This document shows, piece by piece, positions 1-8,865 of a stretch of 64,000 bases of DNA. Under the pieces are notes generated by a model. It saw only the letters and a list, made by a program, of their open reading frames with translations, did not search any database and was not told the DNA's origin. The DNA comes from Limibacillus halophilus. GTDB lineage: Bacteria > Pseudomonadota > Alphaproteobacteria > Kiloniellales > CECT-8803. The translations under genes were made by a program, and so were the position numbers. Location: contig NZ_JACHXA010000004.1 of the NCBI RefSeq assembly GCF_014191775.1, forward strand, positions 124,001 to 188,000. The letters are read 5' to 3'. Each line of letters begins with the position of its first letter. Position 1 is the first letter of the stretch.

Positions 1-2064
1 ATCGTGCCGCCAGAAGCATCCGTTCTCTATGTAGCGATCGAGTTGGTTAGGGTTGGGCGCGCCGACACCCTGTGCATCACCGTTCTCGCCGCGCCATCCC
101 GCAAGCGGACCGATACCTGGTTTGCGTTGATGCTGGGTAATGTACTGTTTGTACCCCTCCGGAAATTTTTCCGAGCCGTCTTCGTTTGTCATCCCGGGCA
201 AGCCAAGTCGATAGCCGAGATGGATCAGCACATCCTGGAAGGGGCGGACATCACGGTCGGGCGTCAAAACGGGCTGGCGAATTGCGTCGGCTGCGGCCTC
301 GGCACTGCCGATCGGGCGGTCCAGCAAGGAAATGCAGTCCCATCGTTCCAGATAAGTCGTATCCGGCAGTACAAGGTCAGCGTAGGGCACCGTTTCAGAA
401 TAGAAGGCGTCGGAGTAGATCACGTGTGGAATGCGATATTCACCGGTTTCGGGATCCTTGTCGGTCAACATCGAGACGGTGCCGCCGGTGTTCATGGCTG
501 AGTTCCAGGCCATGTTGGCCATGTAGAGGAACAAGGTATCAACCGGGTAGGGATCACCCTTCCACGCGTTGGTGATGACCATATGCATCAACCCGTGGGC
601 AGACAGAGGATTCTCCCATGAGAACGCCTTATCGATGCGCTGCGGCTTTCCGTCCGGTCCCACGAGCAGATCTTCGGGGCCCTGCACGAAGCCAAGCGGC
701 GGACCGGGCAGGGGCTGTCGCGGGTTCACCTGGCCTGGCTTGCCAGCTGGTTTGACCGGCGGTGGCGCGGACTGCGGGAACGGCGGCTTGTAACGGAAGC
801 TGCCGGGGCTATCGATGGCTCCCAGCAGCATTTGCAATAGATGCAAGGCGCGGCAGGTATGAAAACCGTTCGAATGGGCCGAAATACCACGCATGGCATG
901 CAGGGCCACGGGTCTGCCGACCATGCGTTCATGACGGACGCCACGCCAATCGGTCCAGGGCTGCTCGATCACCACGGTTTGGCTGAACGCGGCTTCGGCG
1001 ATCTCCGCGGCAATACGACGGATCGTATCGGCAGGCAAGCCGGTTCGCTCGGCCACAGCTTCCGGGGCGTACTCCGCGGTCAGATACTTCTCAGCCAAGA
1101 GATAGAATACAGGCTTTGCCTGCCGGCCATCAGGTAACGTCACGGTTTCCCTTAAATCGGGCACGACTCCGTCACTGTCCCATGGTAACGCGGCCGCCTG
1201 TTTCTGATCCCATACCAGGGGCTTTCCGTCGGCGTCGCGAGCGAACAAGCCGTGGGAACTACTGCCGGGAGCATCGATGACCAACCAAGGAGCGTTCGTG
1301 TAGGATTTGAGGAATTCTTTGTCGATTTTTCCTGCGCTCAGGAGTTCATGAACCAGGGAGAGGGCAAAGAGGCCATCACTTCCCGGCGTAATTGGCAACC
1401 ATTCGTCAGCGATGGCGGAATATCCTGTCCGCACGGGATTCACCGAGACGAACTTCGCACCGTTTGCACGCAACTTACTTAGGCCGATCTTGATAGGATT
1501 GGAGTCGTGATCTTCAGCCACGCCAAACATCATGAAAAACCGACTGTGCTCCCAGTCCGGTTCGCCAAACTCCCAAAAGCTGCCGCCGATGGAATAGAGA
1601 CCACCTGCTGCCATGTTGACCGAGCAGAAGCCACCGTGAGCCGCAAAATTTGGCGTACCGAATTGCGAAGCCCACCAGGCCGTCAGGCTCTGGCTCTGAT
1701 CGCGTCCGGTGAAAAAGGCAAGCTTACGGGGGTCTTCATTGCGGATCGCGGACAACCAACCGGTTGCGATCCCCAGTGCCTCGTCCCACTCGATCTCCTC
1801 GAACTCCCCAGAGCCGCGTGGACCCACGCGCTTTAAGGGTTTGCGCAGCTTGGCCGGGCTTTCCTGGTGCATGATCCCGGCGGAGCCCTTGGCACATAAG
1901 ACCCCCTTGTTGATCGGATGATCGGGGTTGCCTTCGATGTAACGAATACCGCCATCTTTGAGGTGGACGCGGATACCGCAACGACAAGCGCACATATAGC
2001 AAGTGGTTGTGCGAATTTCGTCGGACACCTTGGGAGAAAGGTCGATAGGTCGGTCGTCCGGCAC
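1..2064 (-). CDS. soeA: SoeA-like molybdopterin oxidoreductase, catalytic subunit (partial)
   Basis: This is the catalytic subunit of a DMSO-reductase-family molybdoenzyme. It most resembles SoeA of the quinone-linked sulfite dehydrogenase, which oxidises sulfite to sulfate on the cytoplasmic side of the inner membrane. The window holds 688 codons from the N-terminus; the C-terminus lies beyond base 1. A [4Fe-4S] site is visible as C22-x2-C25-x3-C29 with the fourth Cys (C57) in VLCAKG. There is no twin-arginine signal, which fits a cytoplasmic SoeA and argues against PhsA or DmsA types. The start is GTG at 2064, with AGGAG seven bases upstream. The partner iron-sulfur (SoeB) and membrane (SoeC) genes would lie outside the window. 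The family is clear; the exact substrate is inferred from overall resemblance. Confidence 0.85.
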   Translation of the reverse strand, partial: MPDDRPIDLSPKVSDEIRTTTCYMCACRCGIRVHLKDGGIRYIEGNPDHPINKGVLCAKGSAGIMHQESPAKLRKPLKRVGPRGSGEFEEIEWDEALGIATGWLSAIRNEDPRKLAFFTGRDQSQSLTAWWASQFGTPNFAAHGGFCSVNMAAGGLYSIGGSFWEFGEPDWEHSRFFMMFGVAEDHDSNPIKIGLSKLRANGAKFVSVNPVRTGYSAIADEWLPITPGSDGLFALSLVHELLSAGKIDKEFLKSYTNAPWLVIDAPGSSSHGLFARDADGKPLVWDQKQAAALPWDSDGVVPDLRETVTLPDGRQAKPVFYLLAEKYLTAEYAPEAVAERTGLPADTIRRIAAEIAEAAFSQTVVIEQPWTDWRGVRHERMVGRPVALHAMRGISAHSNGFHTCRALHLLQMLLGAIDSPGSFRYKPPFPQSAPPPVKPAGKPGQVNPRQPLPGPPLGFVQGPEDLLVGPDGKPQRIDKAFSWENPLSAHGLMHMVITNAWKGDPYPVDTLFLYMANMAWNSAMNTGGTVSMLTDKDPETGEYRIPHVIYSDAFYSETVPYADLVLPDTTYLERWDCISLLDRPIGSAEAAADAIRQPVLTPDRDVRPFQDVLIHLGYRLGLPGMTNEDGSEKFPEGYKQYITQHQRKPGIGPLAGWRGENGDAQGVGAPNPNQLDRYIENGCFWRHD

Positions 2065-2209
2065 TGAAGGGCTCCTGGATTGAGATTTAGCGTGACGTGA
2101 TGGACAGAACGCTATCCTAACCCTTGCGGGTAGAGATTCTCACCTACAAAGTGGAAAGGATTTCCAGGATGTGACGGAATGTTCCGATGCTAACGGATTG
2201 TTTTATCAG

Positions 2210-2242
2210 TCAGGTATTGCCGCGACACGAAGAAATACCTGA
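2210..2242. repeat. Inverted repeat between soeA and the bactofilin gene
   Basis: Perfect 9-base arms TCAGGTATT (2210-2218) and AATACCTGA (2234-2242) are separated by 15 bases in the intergenic region of the divergent genes. No T-run follows, so it is not a terminator. It could be a dimeric operator or chance; no matching regulator gene is in the window. Confidence 0.45.
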
Positions 2243-2363
2243 TTGTATAGATAGCAGTATTTCTCACGGCCGCCTTAAAATTGCCTCTTTCCAGCCCCCG
2301 GGAAGTCTAGAGTAAGCTTGAGGCTGCATGGTTCGGGAAATACACTCAGATGCAGGAGGCATT

Positions 2364-2960
2364 ATGGCACAGGATCCTTTGAAATTCCTGCGCGATCGGC
2401 AAGGTCCGGCGCGCGCTCCCTTGTTGCACGACCCAAAGGCTGATAATCCACAGGCTCCGCAAACCAGCGCCCGGGCGCCCGCGCCCAGTCCCAAACCAAA
2501 AGAGGAAGCGACCTTGCCGCAATCGATCCAGCCCACATCACGCTCAACAGTTTCATCGACTTCTGCAAGCCAGCCGGAGGGAACGGGTCGTTTGATCGTC
2601 GGACCGGCGATTCGAGTTAAGGGTGAAATTGGGGCTTGTGATACATTGGTTGTGCAGGGAGAAGTCGAAGCATCAATGACGGGCCGCGTGATGGAAGTCG
2701 CACAAGGTGGACTGTTCAAAGGGCAGGTTGAACTCGACGAAGCGAGCGTTGCTGGCCGGGTCAATGGCAAACTCACGGTCAAAGGATTGTTGAAAGTGAC
2801 GGCCGGCGGGGAAGTGCGCGGCGAGATTCGCTATGGTGAGTTGCAAATTGAAAAAGGCGGCGTGATTGCGGGCGACATCGGTCTGTTAGATACGCCGTCA
2901 AAGGATTCAAAGCCCGAGGCTGAGGCGCCCAAAATGGAAGCTAAAACGGCGGCCGACTGA
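2364..2960 (+). CDS. Bactofilin family protein
   Basis: This encodes a 198-residue bactofilin (polymer-forming cytoskeletal protein, DUF583). These proteins build nucleotide-independent filaments that organise cell-envelope sites such as stalks or peptidoglycan synthesis zones. The first ~70 residues are rich in Pro, Gln, Ser and Ala and look disordered. They are followed by a right-handed beta-helix core starting near GRLIVGPAIRVKGEI, with the regular Val/Gly-rich turns typical of the family. A short acidic, Lys-rich tail ends the protein. The ATG at 2364 is preferred over an upstream in-frame ATG at 2328 because AGGAGG lies just before it. The gene stands alone, divergent from soeA, and ends in a strong hairpin terminator. 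Its specific role is not evident from context. Confidence 0.92.
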   Translation: MAQDPLKFLRDRQGPARAPLLHDPKADNPQAPQTSARAPAPSPKPKEEATLPQSIQPTSRSTVSSTSASQPEGTGRLIVGPAIRVKGEIGACDTLVVQGEVEASMTGRVMEVAQGGLFKGQVELDEASVAGRVNGKLTVKGLLKVTAGGEVRGEIRYGELQIEKGGVIAGDIGLLDTPSKDSKPEAEAPKMEAKTAAD

Positions 2961-2999
2961 CATTCAAATCGGCACTGACAATACCTCCAGCATCCGCAA

Positions 3000-3024
3000 G
3001 CGGCCCCGATTCGGGGCCGCTTTT
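3000..3024 (+). terminator. Rho-independent terminator after the bactofilin gene
   Basis: A G/C-rich stem (GCGGCCCCGA paired with TCGGGGCCGC, tiny loop) is directly followed by TTTT. It lies 40 bases after the bactofilin stop codon and before the convergent fghA end. Confidence 0.9.
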
Positions 3025-3039
3025 AGATTCCATCCGGAA

Positions 3040-3885
3040 TTACAGTAGCGCTGTAGCGTGGTGGCGCAGATGGTCTTCGATGAATGTAGCGATGAAATAG
3101 TAGCTGTGGTCGTAGCCCGCTTGCATCCGTAGCTCGAGTTCCTGGCCTGCGGTTTGGCAAGCACTGGCAAAGAGTTCCGGTCGCAATTGCTCCGCCAGGA
3201 ATTGGTCGGCATCGCCTTGGTCGATCAGGATACCGCCACTTCTATGCCCGCTAAGGACAAGCGCAGTAGCATCGTAGTCGGCCCAGCTTTGCCGGTCTTC
3301 GCCGAGGTAGCCCGTGAAGGCTTTTTGCCCCCATGGCACCTGACTGGGAGCGACGATCGGAGAAAACGCAGAAATCGATAGGTAAGTTTCCGGGTTTCTC
3401 AATCCAATCGTAAGCGCGCCGTGACCACCCATGGAATGTCCCATGATTCCCTGGCGGGAGAGGTCGATGGATTCAAAGTTCTTCGCGAGGACCTGCGGGA
3501 GCTCTACCGATATGTAGCTGTACATCCGATATGCACCCGACCAGGGTGCCTGGGTGGCATCAAGATAAAATCCCGCACCTGAGCCAAAATCGTAGCTTTC
3601 GTCTTCACCGGGGATGCCTTGATTGCGCGGAGACGTATCCGGCGCCAGGATATTCAAGCCCAATTCGGCCGCTACTCGTTGCGCGCCGGCTTTCACGGTA
3701 AAGTTTTCCTCCGTACACGTCAGACCCGACAGGAACGTGACCAACGGACGCCTTTCACCTCTGACGGCCTGGGGCGGTTGGAAAAGCGAGAAGCGCATCG
3801 CGCCGTTACAGCGCTCGGAGTGATGTTCGAAGATGCTTTGCGCGCCTCCAAAGCATTTCGCTTCCGATATTTGTTTCAATACCAT
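3040..3885 (-). CDS. fghA: S-formylglutathione hydrolase
   Basis: This cytosolic esterase hydrolyses S-formylglutathione to formate and glutathione, the second step of glutathione-dependent formaldehyde oxidation. The 281-residue length is normal for the family. The alpha/beta-hydrolase nucleophile is Ser151 in GHSMGG. Candidate triad partners are Asp227 (in GDADQF) and His260 (in GYDHSYYF), and the FLSGLTCTEENF segment near residue 51 is characteristic. It lies 24 bases downstream of the S-(hydroxymethyl)glutathione dehydrogenase gene, which makes the preceding step, so the two are almost certainly co-transcribed. No dedicated regulator (FrmR type) lies beside them. Confidence 0.96.
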   Translation of the reverse strand: MVLKQISEAKCFGGAQSIFEHHSERCNGAMRFSLFQPPQAVRGERRPLVTFLSGLTCTEENFTVKAGAQRVAAELGLNILAPDTSPRNQGIPGEDESYDFGSGAGFYLDATQAPWSGAYRMYSYISVELPQVLAKNFESIDLSRQGIMGHSMGGHGALTIGLRNPETYLSISAFSPIVAPSQVPWGQKAFTGYLGEDRQSWADYDATALVLSGHRSGGILIDQGDADQFLAEQLRPELFASACQTAGQELELRMQAGYDHSYYFIATFIEDHLRHHATALL

Positions 3886-3909
3886 AACGGATTTAATTCC
3901 AGTAATACA

Positions 3910-5025
3910 TTAATAAAGAACAACGCTCCGAATTGATTTTCCGGCGTGCATCAAATCGAAGCCCTTGTTGATATCCTCCAGCGGCATGATGTGGGTGATC
4001 ATCTCATCGATGGCGATCTTGCCGTCCATGTACCAATCCACGATCTTCGGCACGTCCGTACGGCCGCGCGCGCCGCCGAATGCCGTACCGCGCCAGGACC
4101 GACCAGTAACCAGCTGGAAGGGGCGTGTCGAAATTTCCTGACCAGCGCCGGCGACACCGATGATGACGGAAACGCCCCAGCCTTTATGGCAGCATTCCAG
4201 AGCCTGACGCATCGTGTTCACGTTTCCGATGCACTCGAAGGAGTAGTCCGCCCCACCACCGGTCAGCGACACGAGGTAGGGGACAAGGTCACCCTCGACC
4301 TCCTTGGGATTGACGAAATGAGTCATGCCGAACTTTTCACCCAGCGCTTTGCGCTCGTTGTTTAGATCGACGCCGATGATCTTGTTTGCACCCACCATGC
4401 GTGCACCCTGAAGAACGTTCAGTCCGATACCGCCAAGGCCGAAGACAACGACGTTTGATCCGGGTTCAACTTTCGCGGTGTTGACAACTGCGCCGACACC
4501 AGTGGTGACGCCGCAACCGATGTAGCAAACCTTATCGAAAGGAGCATCGGGTCGAATTTTGGCCAGCGCGATTTCCGGCAAGACCGTGTAGTTGGCGAAG
4601 GTAGAGGTTCCCATGTAGTGGAGGATCGGCTTACCGTCGATCGAGAAGCGACTGCTGCCGTCGGGCATCAGACCCTTGCCCTGTGTTTCGCGGATGGCCT
4701 GGCAGAGGTTCGTTTTCGGATTGAGGCAGTACTCGCATTGCCTACATTCCGGGGTATAGAGAGGAATGACGTGATCGCCTGGCTTAAGCGAGGAGACGCC
4801 TGCACCCACCTCAACCACGACGCCTGCACCTTCATGTCCGAGGATCGCTGGAAACAGCCCTTCCGGATCGGCGCCGGACAGGGTGAAAGCGTCAGTATGG
4901 CAGATGCCGGTTGCCTTGATTTCCACCAGGACTTCACCAGCCCGTGGGCCTTCCAGTTGCACGGTCATGACTTCCAGCGGTTTGCCAGCCTCCAGGGCAA
5001 CAGCGGCGCGTACATCCATCTTCAA
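3910..5025 (-). CDS. frmA: S-(hydroxymethyl)glutathione dehydrogenase / class III alcohol dehydrogenase
   Basis: This zinc- and NAD-dependent enzyme oxidises S-hydroxymethylglutathione, formed from formaldehyde and glutathione, to S-formylglutathione. The 371-residue protein has the expected residues: catalytic zinc ligands Cys42, His64 (followed by Glu65) and Cys171, structural zinc ligands Cys94, Cys97, Cys100 and Cys108, and the NAD-binding GLGGIG at 196-201. The class III enzyme may also act as a nitrosoglutathione reductase. It is the first gene of a pair with fghA. A small perfect inverted repeat, GACAATAATTGTC, lies at 5125-5137, about 100 bases upstream of the start, and could be an operator. 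The gene has also been named adhI or flhA in other bacteria. Confidence 0.97.
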   Translation of the reverse strand: MKMDVRAAVALEAGKPLEVMTVQLEGPRAGEVLVEIKATGICHTDAFTLSGADPEGLFPAILGHEGAGVVVEVGAGVSSLKPGDHVIPLYTPECRQCEYCLNPKTNLCQAIRETQGKGLMPDGSSRFSIDGKPILHYMGTSTFANYTVLPEIALAKIRPDAPFDKVCYIGCGVTTGVGAVVNTAKVEPGSNVVVFGLGGIGLNVLQGARMVGANKIIGVDLNNERKALGEKFGMTHFVNPKEVEGDLVPYLVSLTGGGADYSFECIGNVNTMRQALECCHKGWGVSVIIGVAGAGQEISTRPFQLVTGRSWRGTAFGGARGRTDVPKIVDWYMDGKIAIDEMITHIMPLEDINKGFDLMHAGKSIRSVVLY

Positions 5026-5206
5026 CTTCCTTCCTAAAGCACTTTTGGGGACGGTACCTGACCGACCGGATTATGTTTGGCGACAGACTTGCAGAAGGTG
5101 GTGGCGTATGACAAGGCTTGCGGCGACAATAATTGTCCTCTTGTCACGTGGGGCTGTTGTTTCCGGCTCTTGGCGATGGCGGCTTTGTCCGGGATTACAG
5201 CTCTTG

Positions 5207-5773
5207 CTAATCGAATACGCCCGGTTTGGTGACAAGCGGCATGAACTTGCATTCTGTGTAATAGATTTTTTTTTCTGGCCCTCCAAAAGGAGTCATATCT
5301 TGTGGATAAACGGAATCATCGAGTTTCTTTTTCAAAAGAAAGAAAATAACATTCGAAGTTATTTCATCATTCCGGTTAAGAAAATATGTAATGGGTTCTA
5401 TATAGAAATCTTCCAAATGAAATTTTATTAGAGGTGGGTCATTTAGTTGAATATATAGCGAGAAGGGAACAAAGAATCTGTTCCCTAATCTTATATAGTA
5501 ATAGTCCTGATCCACTAGGTACTCGCCTAGCGCGGATAGAAAATCCTCGCTTAACTCCCAATCGACAGGGCGTTGGTAGCTGTAATCTCCAGTTTCGCGG
5601 TTATAGCGTATATCGTCGCAATAGGGCGTAAAGGGGACAATAGGTAGTAAGAGGAGGGCGGTCAGCAGCAGGACCGGGATCAGCAGCGCCAAGGCCACCC
5701 GCCTGACCCAGACCGCTGACGCGGAGCGGCGCTTCTTCTTTGCCGCGCCGCTTTGACCGAACTCCTCCGCCAT
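5207..5773 (-). CDS. Hypothetical single-pass membrane protein
   Basis: I do not recognise this 188-residue protein. It has a basic N-terminus (AKKKRR near residues 11-16), one strong membrane helix at about 25-47, and a C-terminal domain of about 140 residues rich in Tyr, Phe and Asp, probably periplasmic. The 5' part has ordinary base composition, but the stretch 5260-5560 coding for the C-terminal domain is clearly A/T-rich compared with its neighbours. It starts 46 bases after the stop of the 687-codon gene on the same strand, so the two probably form an operon. No homologous family comes to mind; a partner, anchor or immunity-like protein for the upstream product is only a guess. Confidence 0.7.
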   Translation of the reverse strand: MAEEFGQSGAAKKKRRSASAVWVRRVALALLIPVLLLTALLLLPIVPFTPYCDDIRYNRETGDYSYQRPVDWELSEDFLSALGEYLVDQDYYYIRLGNRFFVPFSLYIQLNDPPLIKFHLEDFYIEPITYFLNRNDEITSNVIFFLLKKKLDDSVYPQDMTPFGGPEKKIYYTECKFMPLVTKPGVFD

Positions 5774-5819
5774 CCACCCTTACCCCCTTCATCCTCAAGC
5801 TTCGCTGAGGGGTATTCTC

Positions 5820-7883
5820 CTATGGCGACGGTCGCAGCGCCGACCACTCAGGGTTCGTTACCTGCCGCAACCCTTGCTTGCCATTCTTGTCGGTTATTAT
5901 CTCAAACTCAAGGGTCATATCCTGCTCAGCGCGAGAGCGTACTTCAAAATCCGCACCCAAGCCCAGTTCACGTAGGGTCACGCGGTAAAGATCGGTCATC
6001 AGATCATCGCTGTTCGAGCTGAAGTTGTAATCCAAGCGATGCTTGATTTTTCCTGTAGCGAAAACTTTGTTACCCCGTCTTTCAAAAGATATTTTGCTGT
6101 CGCTTTGTAGAGCCTGGTGCTGAGACGCGGGCGTGTTGGCAAGTGCAGTACGCTGGCCGCCCCGTCCTTGGAGGTCTGCGGTAGTTGTCCCTCCATCCTC
6201 CAGCCGCAACATTGTTTGCTGCAGGGGCGATGGCTCGGGCAAGGTTTCCAGCGTTGTGGGGTCGATGCCAATAATTTGCGCTTCAATCGCTCTTTGATGG
6301 TCAAAGAGAAAACCTTGTGTTTCAGGGTTTTGTTCCAGAGATTGCGAGAAGTCTATCTCCATCACGCCGTCGGCGTCGGGATCCAGGAAGCGTTCTAGGA
6401 GCTTCGCGGCCTCCTTATCGCCAAGTTCCCGGCGCAGTACAACGGCAAGATCGCCAGCGCTTTTGAGCAGTTCTTCTGTCGTGCCAACGGCATCGGGAAC
6501 CCGACCGCGTGAAGCAATGAAAACAGAAGTGTCGACCAGGACTTCGGCAATCAAACCCGCAATCTTTTCTTGGCGTTCGCGTTTCTGCCTGCGTTCTTGC
6601 GGGGGCGCTTCGCTGATTGCCTCTTCGATGTCCTGCTGCAATTGTTGGACGAATTTACCACTATTGCCCAAAAATCGTTTGTTCAGAGCAGATGGCTGTG
6701 CGGTGTTTGGTGGTTTTGGCCGTTTGCTTTGCTGATCGGTTGATAAGAGTGCAGTTGCAATCGGCGGCGGCGTCTTGGGAGCGGTGGTTGCTGGTGTTTC
6801 GCTTTTCCCCTGCCCACCGCTTTCTCGATTCGAGGGGCCTTTGTCCGTAGTTTGACGGGTGACGTTTTGGCCGTCGTTTTGATTGGAGGGCGCTGTTTCC
6901 CTTGCCTTTTGATCGCCCAGGGTGACGACGCTGCTCTGGGGCAAGCGGGCTAAAGGTGTCTGCAGGCTCTGCGATTCCGGGAAGGGATTCCGGAACCCAT
7001 CGTCCGGGCGCGGCGTTCCTCCGCTTTGCGGCTGGTCTACTTGCGCCTCTGGCTTTGCTTGTGCGGACGCTGGACTGTCAGGTCCGTCCTGTGCCTTGCG
7101 GTTGCTGATTGGCTGAGGCTCTCTATCGTTGGGGTCATGCGGATTTCGTCCAGTATCCTCTGCCCCCGGTTTTCTCGGGGAGGCCTGGCTGGCGACATCA
7201 TCCCGCTCACTGCCGGAGCCCGGCTGGCCGCCAGAGCCCGGCTGGCTTTTCTGCGCATTCCTCTCTGGGTTAATTTGGATGGAAGTCTCCTTACCGGAGG
7301 CGCTTTCCTTTGTGCCGCCGTTGTTAAAAGCGCTTTGGGCTGCGGGTTTTGCAGCCGCTGTGTTGCCAGGGCCGCCGCGCGGCGGCGCATCGTCAGACGC
7401 CGTCTCGTTCGTGCTGGTGGTGCCCGCAGGTTTTGCCGAGCTTGCAGCCGGTCCGGACCCTGGCTTGGCGCCGTTTGGCAGCGCGCCATTGCCAGAGGTG
7501 GTTGTGTTGGATGCCGCCGTGCCGGGAGCGCGCAGAGGCTGCCCGTCCCGCAAATTGACCGGCGCAGAAACGCGTGGGCCCTCGGGATCGTCCTTGACCT
7601 TGGCCGGATCGAAAACCAAGCCTTTGTCTGTAATCTCAAAGCCGTCCTCGGCCATCTCTTCACGGAAGCGCAGGCCAACCTCATCCGGGATCGGGCTTTT
7701 GGCCTTTTGCGTCATGGTGCGGGTGAACTCGAACGCCATGCCGCCCGGGCTGACGGGATCGAAGGGGTTTTTAGAATTGCGGTCGACCATGGCCATGACC
7801 GTCGGGCTGAGAACGGGCCGTCCGTCGGGTCGGCGTTTGGCCATTTCCTCGGCTAGCTCCTCGGTATTTTTTGCAAATTTCAT
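5820..7883 (-). CDS. Hypothetical 687-residue protein with long disordered region
   Basis: I do not recognise this protein. Residues 1-125 are charged and soluble, with no signal peptide. About 125-395 is low-complexity, dominated by Ser, Gly, Pro, Gln, Asn, Thr and Lys, and surely disordered. About 395-520 looks helical and contains DPDADG at 501-506, the first half of a calcium-binding EF-hand or dockerin-like loop. The last ~100 residues, beginning near KISFERRGNK, look like a folded alpha/beta domain. The ATG at 7883 is preceded by an A/T-rich intergenic stretch. Several long antisense frames exist here, as expected for repetitive G/C-rich coding, and are not genes. It may be a secreted or scaffold-like protein working with the downstream membrane protein. 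Confidence 0.75.
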   Translation of the reverse strand: MKFAKNTEELAEEMAKRRPDGRPVLSPTVMAMVDRNSKNPFDPVSPGGMAFEFTRTMTQKAKSPIPDEVGLRFREEMAEDGFEITDKGLVFDPAKVKDDPEGPRVSAPVNLRDGQPLRAPGTAASNTTTSGNGALPNGAKPGSGPAASSAKPAGTTSTNETASDDAPPRGGPGNTAAAKPAAQSAFNNGGTKESASGKETSIQINPERNAQKSQPGSGGQPGSGSERDDVASQASPRKPGAEDTGRNPHDPNDREPQPISNRKAQDGPDSPASAQAKPEAQVDQPQSGGTPRPDDGFRNPFPESQSLQTPLARLPQSSVVTLGDQKARETAPSNQNDGQNVTRQTTDKGPSNRESGGQGKSETPATTAPKTPPPIATALLSTDQQSKRPKPPNTAQPSALNKRFLGNSGKFVQQLQQDIEEAISEAPPQERRQKRERQEKIAGLIAEVLVDTSVFIASRGRVPDAVGTTEELLKSAGDLAVVLRRELGDKEAAKLLERFLDPDADGVMEIDFSQSLEQNPETQGFLFDHQRAIEAQIIGIDPTTLETLPEPSPLQQTMLRLEDGGTTTADLQGRGGQRTALANTPASQHQALQSDSKISFERRGNKVFATGKIKHRLDYNFSSNSDDLMTDLYRVTLRELGLGADFEVRSRAEQDMTLEFEIITDKNGKQGLRQVTNPEWSALRPSP

Positions 7884-8061
7884 CGCTGAACCTTTAAGAA
7901 AAATAGGGGATAAGCAAAAAATATAGGCGAAAAAGAATGATTATCAAATATAATGGTAATAAAACTAGAAAAATTGTCAAAATTTTTCGCTATTCCGGCT
8001 TGCAGGGTGCATTCGCGCAGGCTTAGGCTCGTCGCGCTTGGCCGAAGGAGGAACGAGTACT
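7884..8061. other. A/T-rich divergent intergenic region
   Basis: These 178 bases separate the divergent 687-codon gene and the class II aldolase gene. Bases 7890-7995 are strikingly A/T-rich with many A and T runs, unlike nearly everything else in the window. They probably hold promoters for both genes; no specific operator is evident. Confidence 0.5.
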
Positions 8062-8790
8062 ATGGACAGTATCCAACAAGCGCGGGTTGACCTGGCAGCC
8101 GCCCACAGGCTTGCCGCACGCTATGGCTATCACGAAGGTGTCTGCAATCATTTCAGCTATGCCATTCCGGATATGGATGATCGGTTTCTCTTGTCGCCTT
8201 ATGGTGTTCATTGGTCACAAGTGCGTGCGAGCGATCTCCTCCTGGTCAATGCCAAAGGCGAGGTCATCGAAGGGAATGGTTATGCCGAGACGTCGGCCTT
8301 TTGCATCCATGCAGCCGTTCATCTGGCGCACCCGAGGGCTGCCTGTGTGCTGCACACTCATATGCCTTATGCAACAGCCCTGACATCACTTGAAAATTCC
8401 GAGATTCTGCCGATCAGCCAGAATTCCCTGAGGTTCTATCAGGATGTGGCCTACGACAACGACTACGGCGGATTGGTCCATGATATGGAGGAGGGCGCGC
8501 GGCTTGCCTCCAATCTAGGCAACAAGCGGGTCCTGATGTTGGGCAATCACGGGGTAATGGTTGTTGGGCCGACCATCCATCAGGCCTTTGATGATCTTTA
8601 CTATCTGGAGCGCACCGCGGAGCTACAGGTGTTGGCTTATTCGACCGGCAAACCGCTGCGGTTAATGGGGGAGAACCTCGCGCGCCATACGAAGACACAG
8701 TTCGATGAAGAGCGTGACCGCTACAGCCGGATTCACTTTGATGGCTTGCTGCGGATTCTCGATCAGGAGAGCCCTGAGTTCAGAAACTAG
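8062..8790 (+). CDS. Class II aldolase/adducin family protein
   Basis: This is a 242-residue zinc-dependent class II aldolase of the fuculose-phosphate aldolase/adducin fold. Members cleave or epimerise sugar phosphates or related hydroxy-acids; the substrate cannot be read from sequence. The metal-binding histidines are visible as H98 and H100 (VLHTHMPYA) and H163 (LGNHGVM), with E76 in YAETSAF as a possible catalytic acid. I chose ATG 8062 because AAGGAGG lies ten bases upstream; an in-frame TTG at 8038 would add eight residues but lacks a site. The gene stands alone and ends in a hairpin shared with the convergent gene. No sugar kinase or isomerase is adjacent, so a catabolic pathway cannot be assigned. 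Confidence 0.88.
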   Translation: MDSIQQARVDLAAAHRLAARYGYHEGVCNHFSYAIPDMDDRFLLSPYGVHWSQVRASDLLLVNAKGEVIEGNGYAETSAFCIHAAVHLAHPRAACVLHTHMPYATALTSLENSEILPISQNSLRFYQDVAYDNDYGGLVHDMEEGARLASNLGNKRVLMLGNHGVMVVGPTIHQAFDDLYYLERTAELQVLAYSTGKPLRLMGENLARHTKTQFDEERDRYSRIHFDGLLRILDQESPEFRN

Positions 8791-8810
8791 GTCCCGCAGT
8801 TCGAGAATGC

Positions 8811-8839
8811 AAAAAAGGGAGCCATGGAGCTCCCTTTTT
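8811..8839. terminator. Bidirectional intrinsic terminator
   Basis: A stem of AAAAAAGGGAGC paired with GCTCCCTTTTT around a six-base loop has A-runs on one side and T-runs on the other. It therefore works in both directions between the convergent aldolase and ATP-grasp genes. Confidence 0.88.
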
Positions 8840-8865
8840 CATGTGCGAAGGATCGGCGAAGAAAG

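Noticed and set aside
7026-7926. Long plus-strand frames (7026-7856 and 7129-7926) opposite the 687-residue gene
   Set aside because: They are Arg/Cys/Gly-rich, overlap each other, lack ribosome sites and mirror a repetitive low-complexity region on the other strand.
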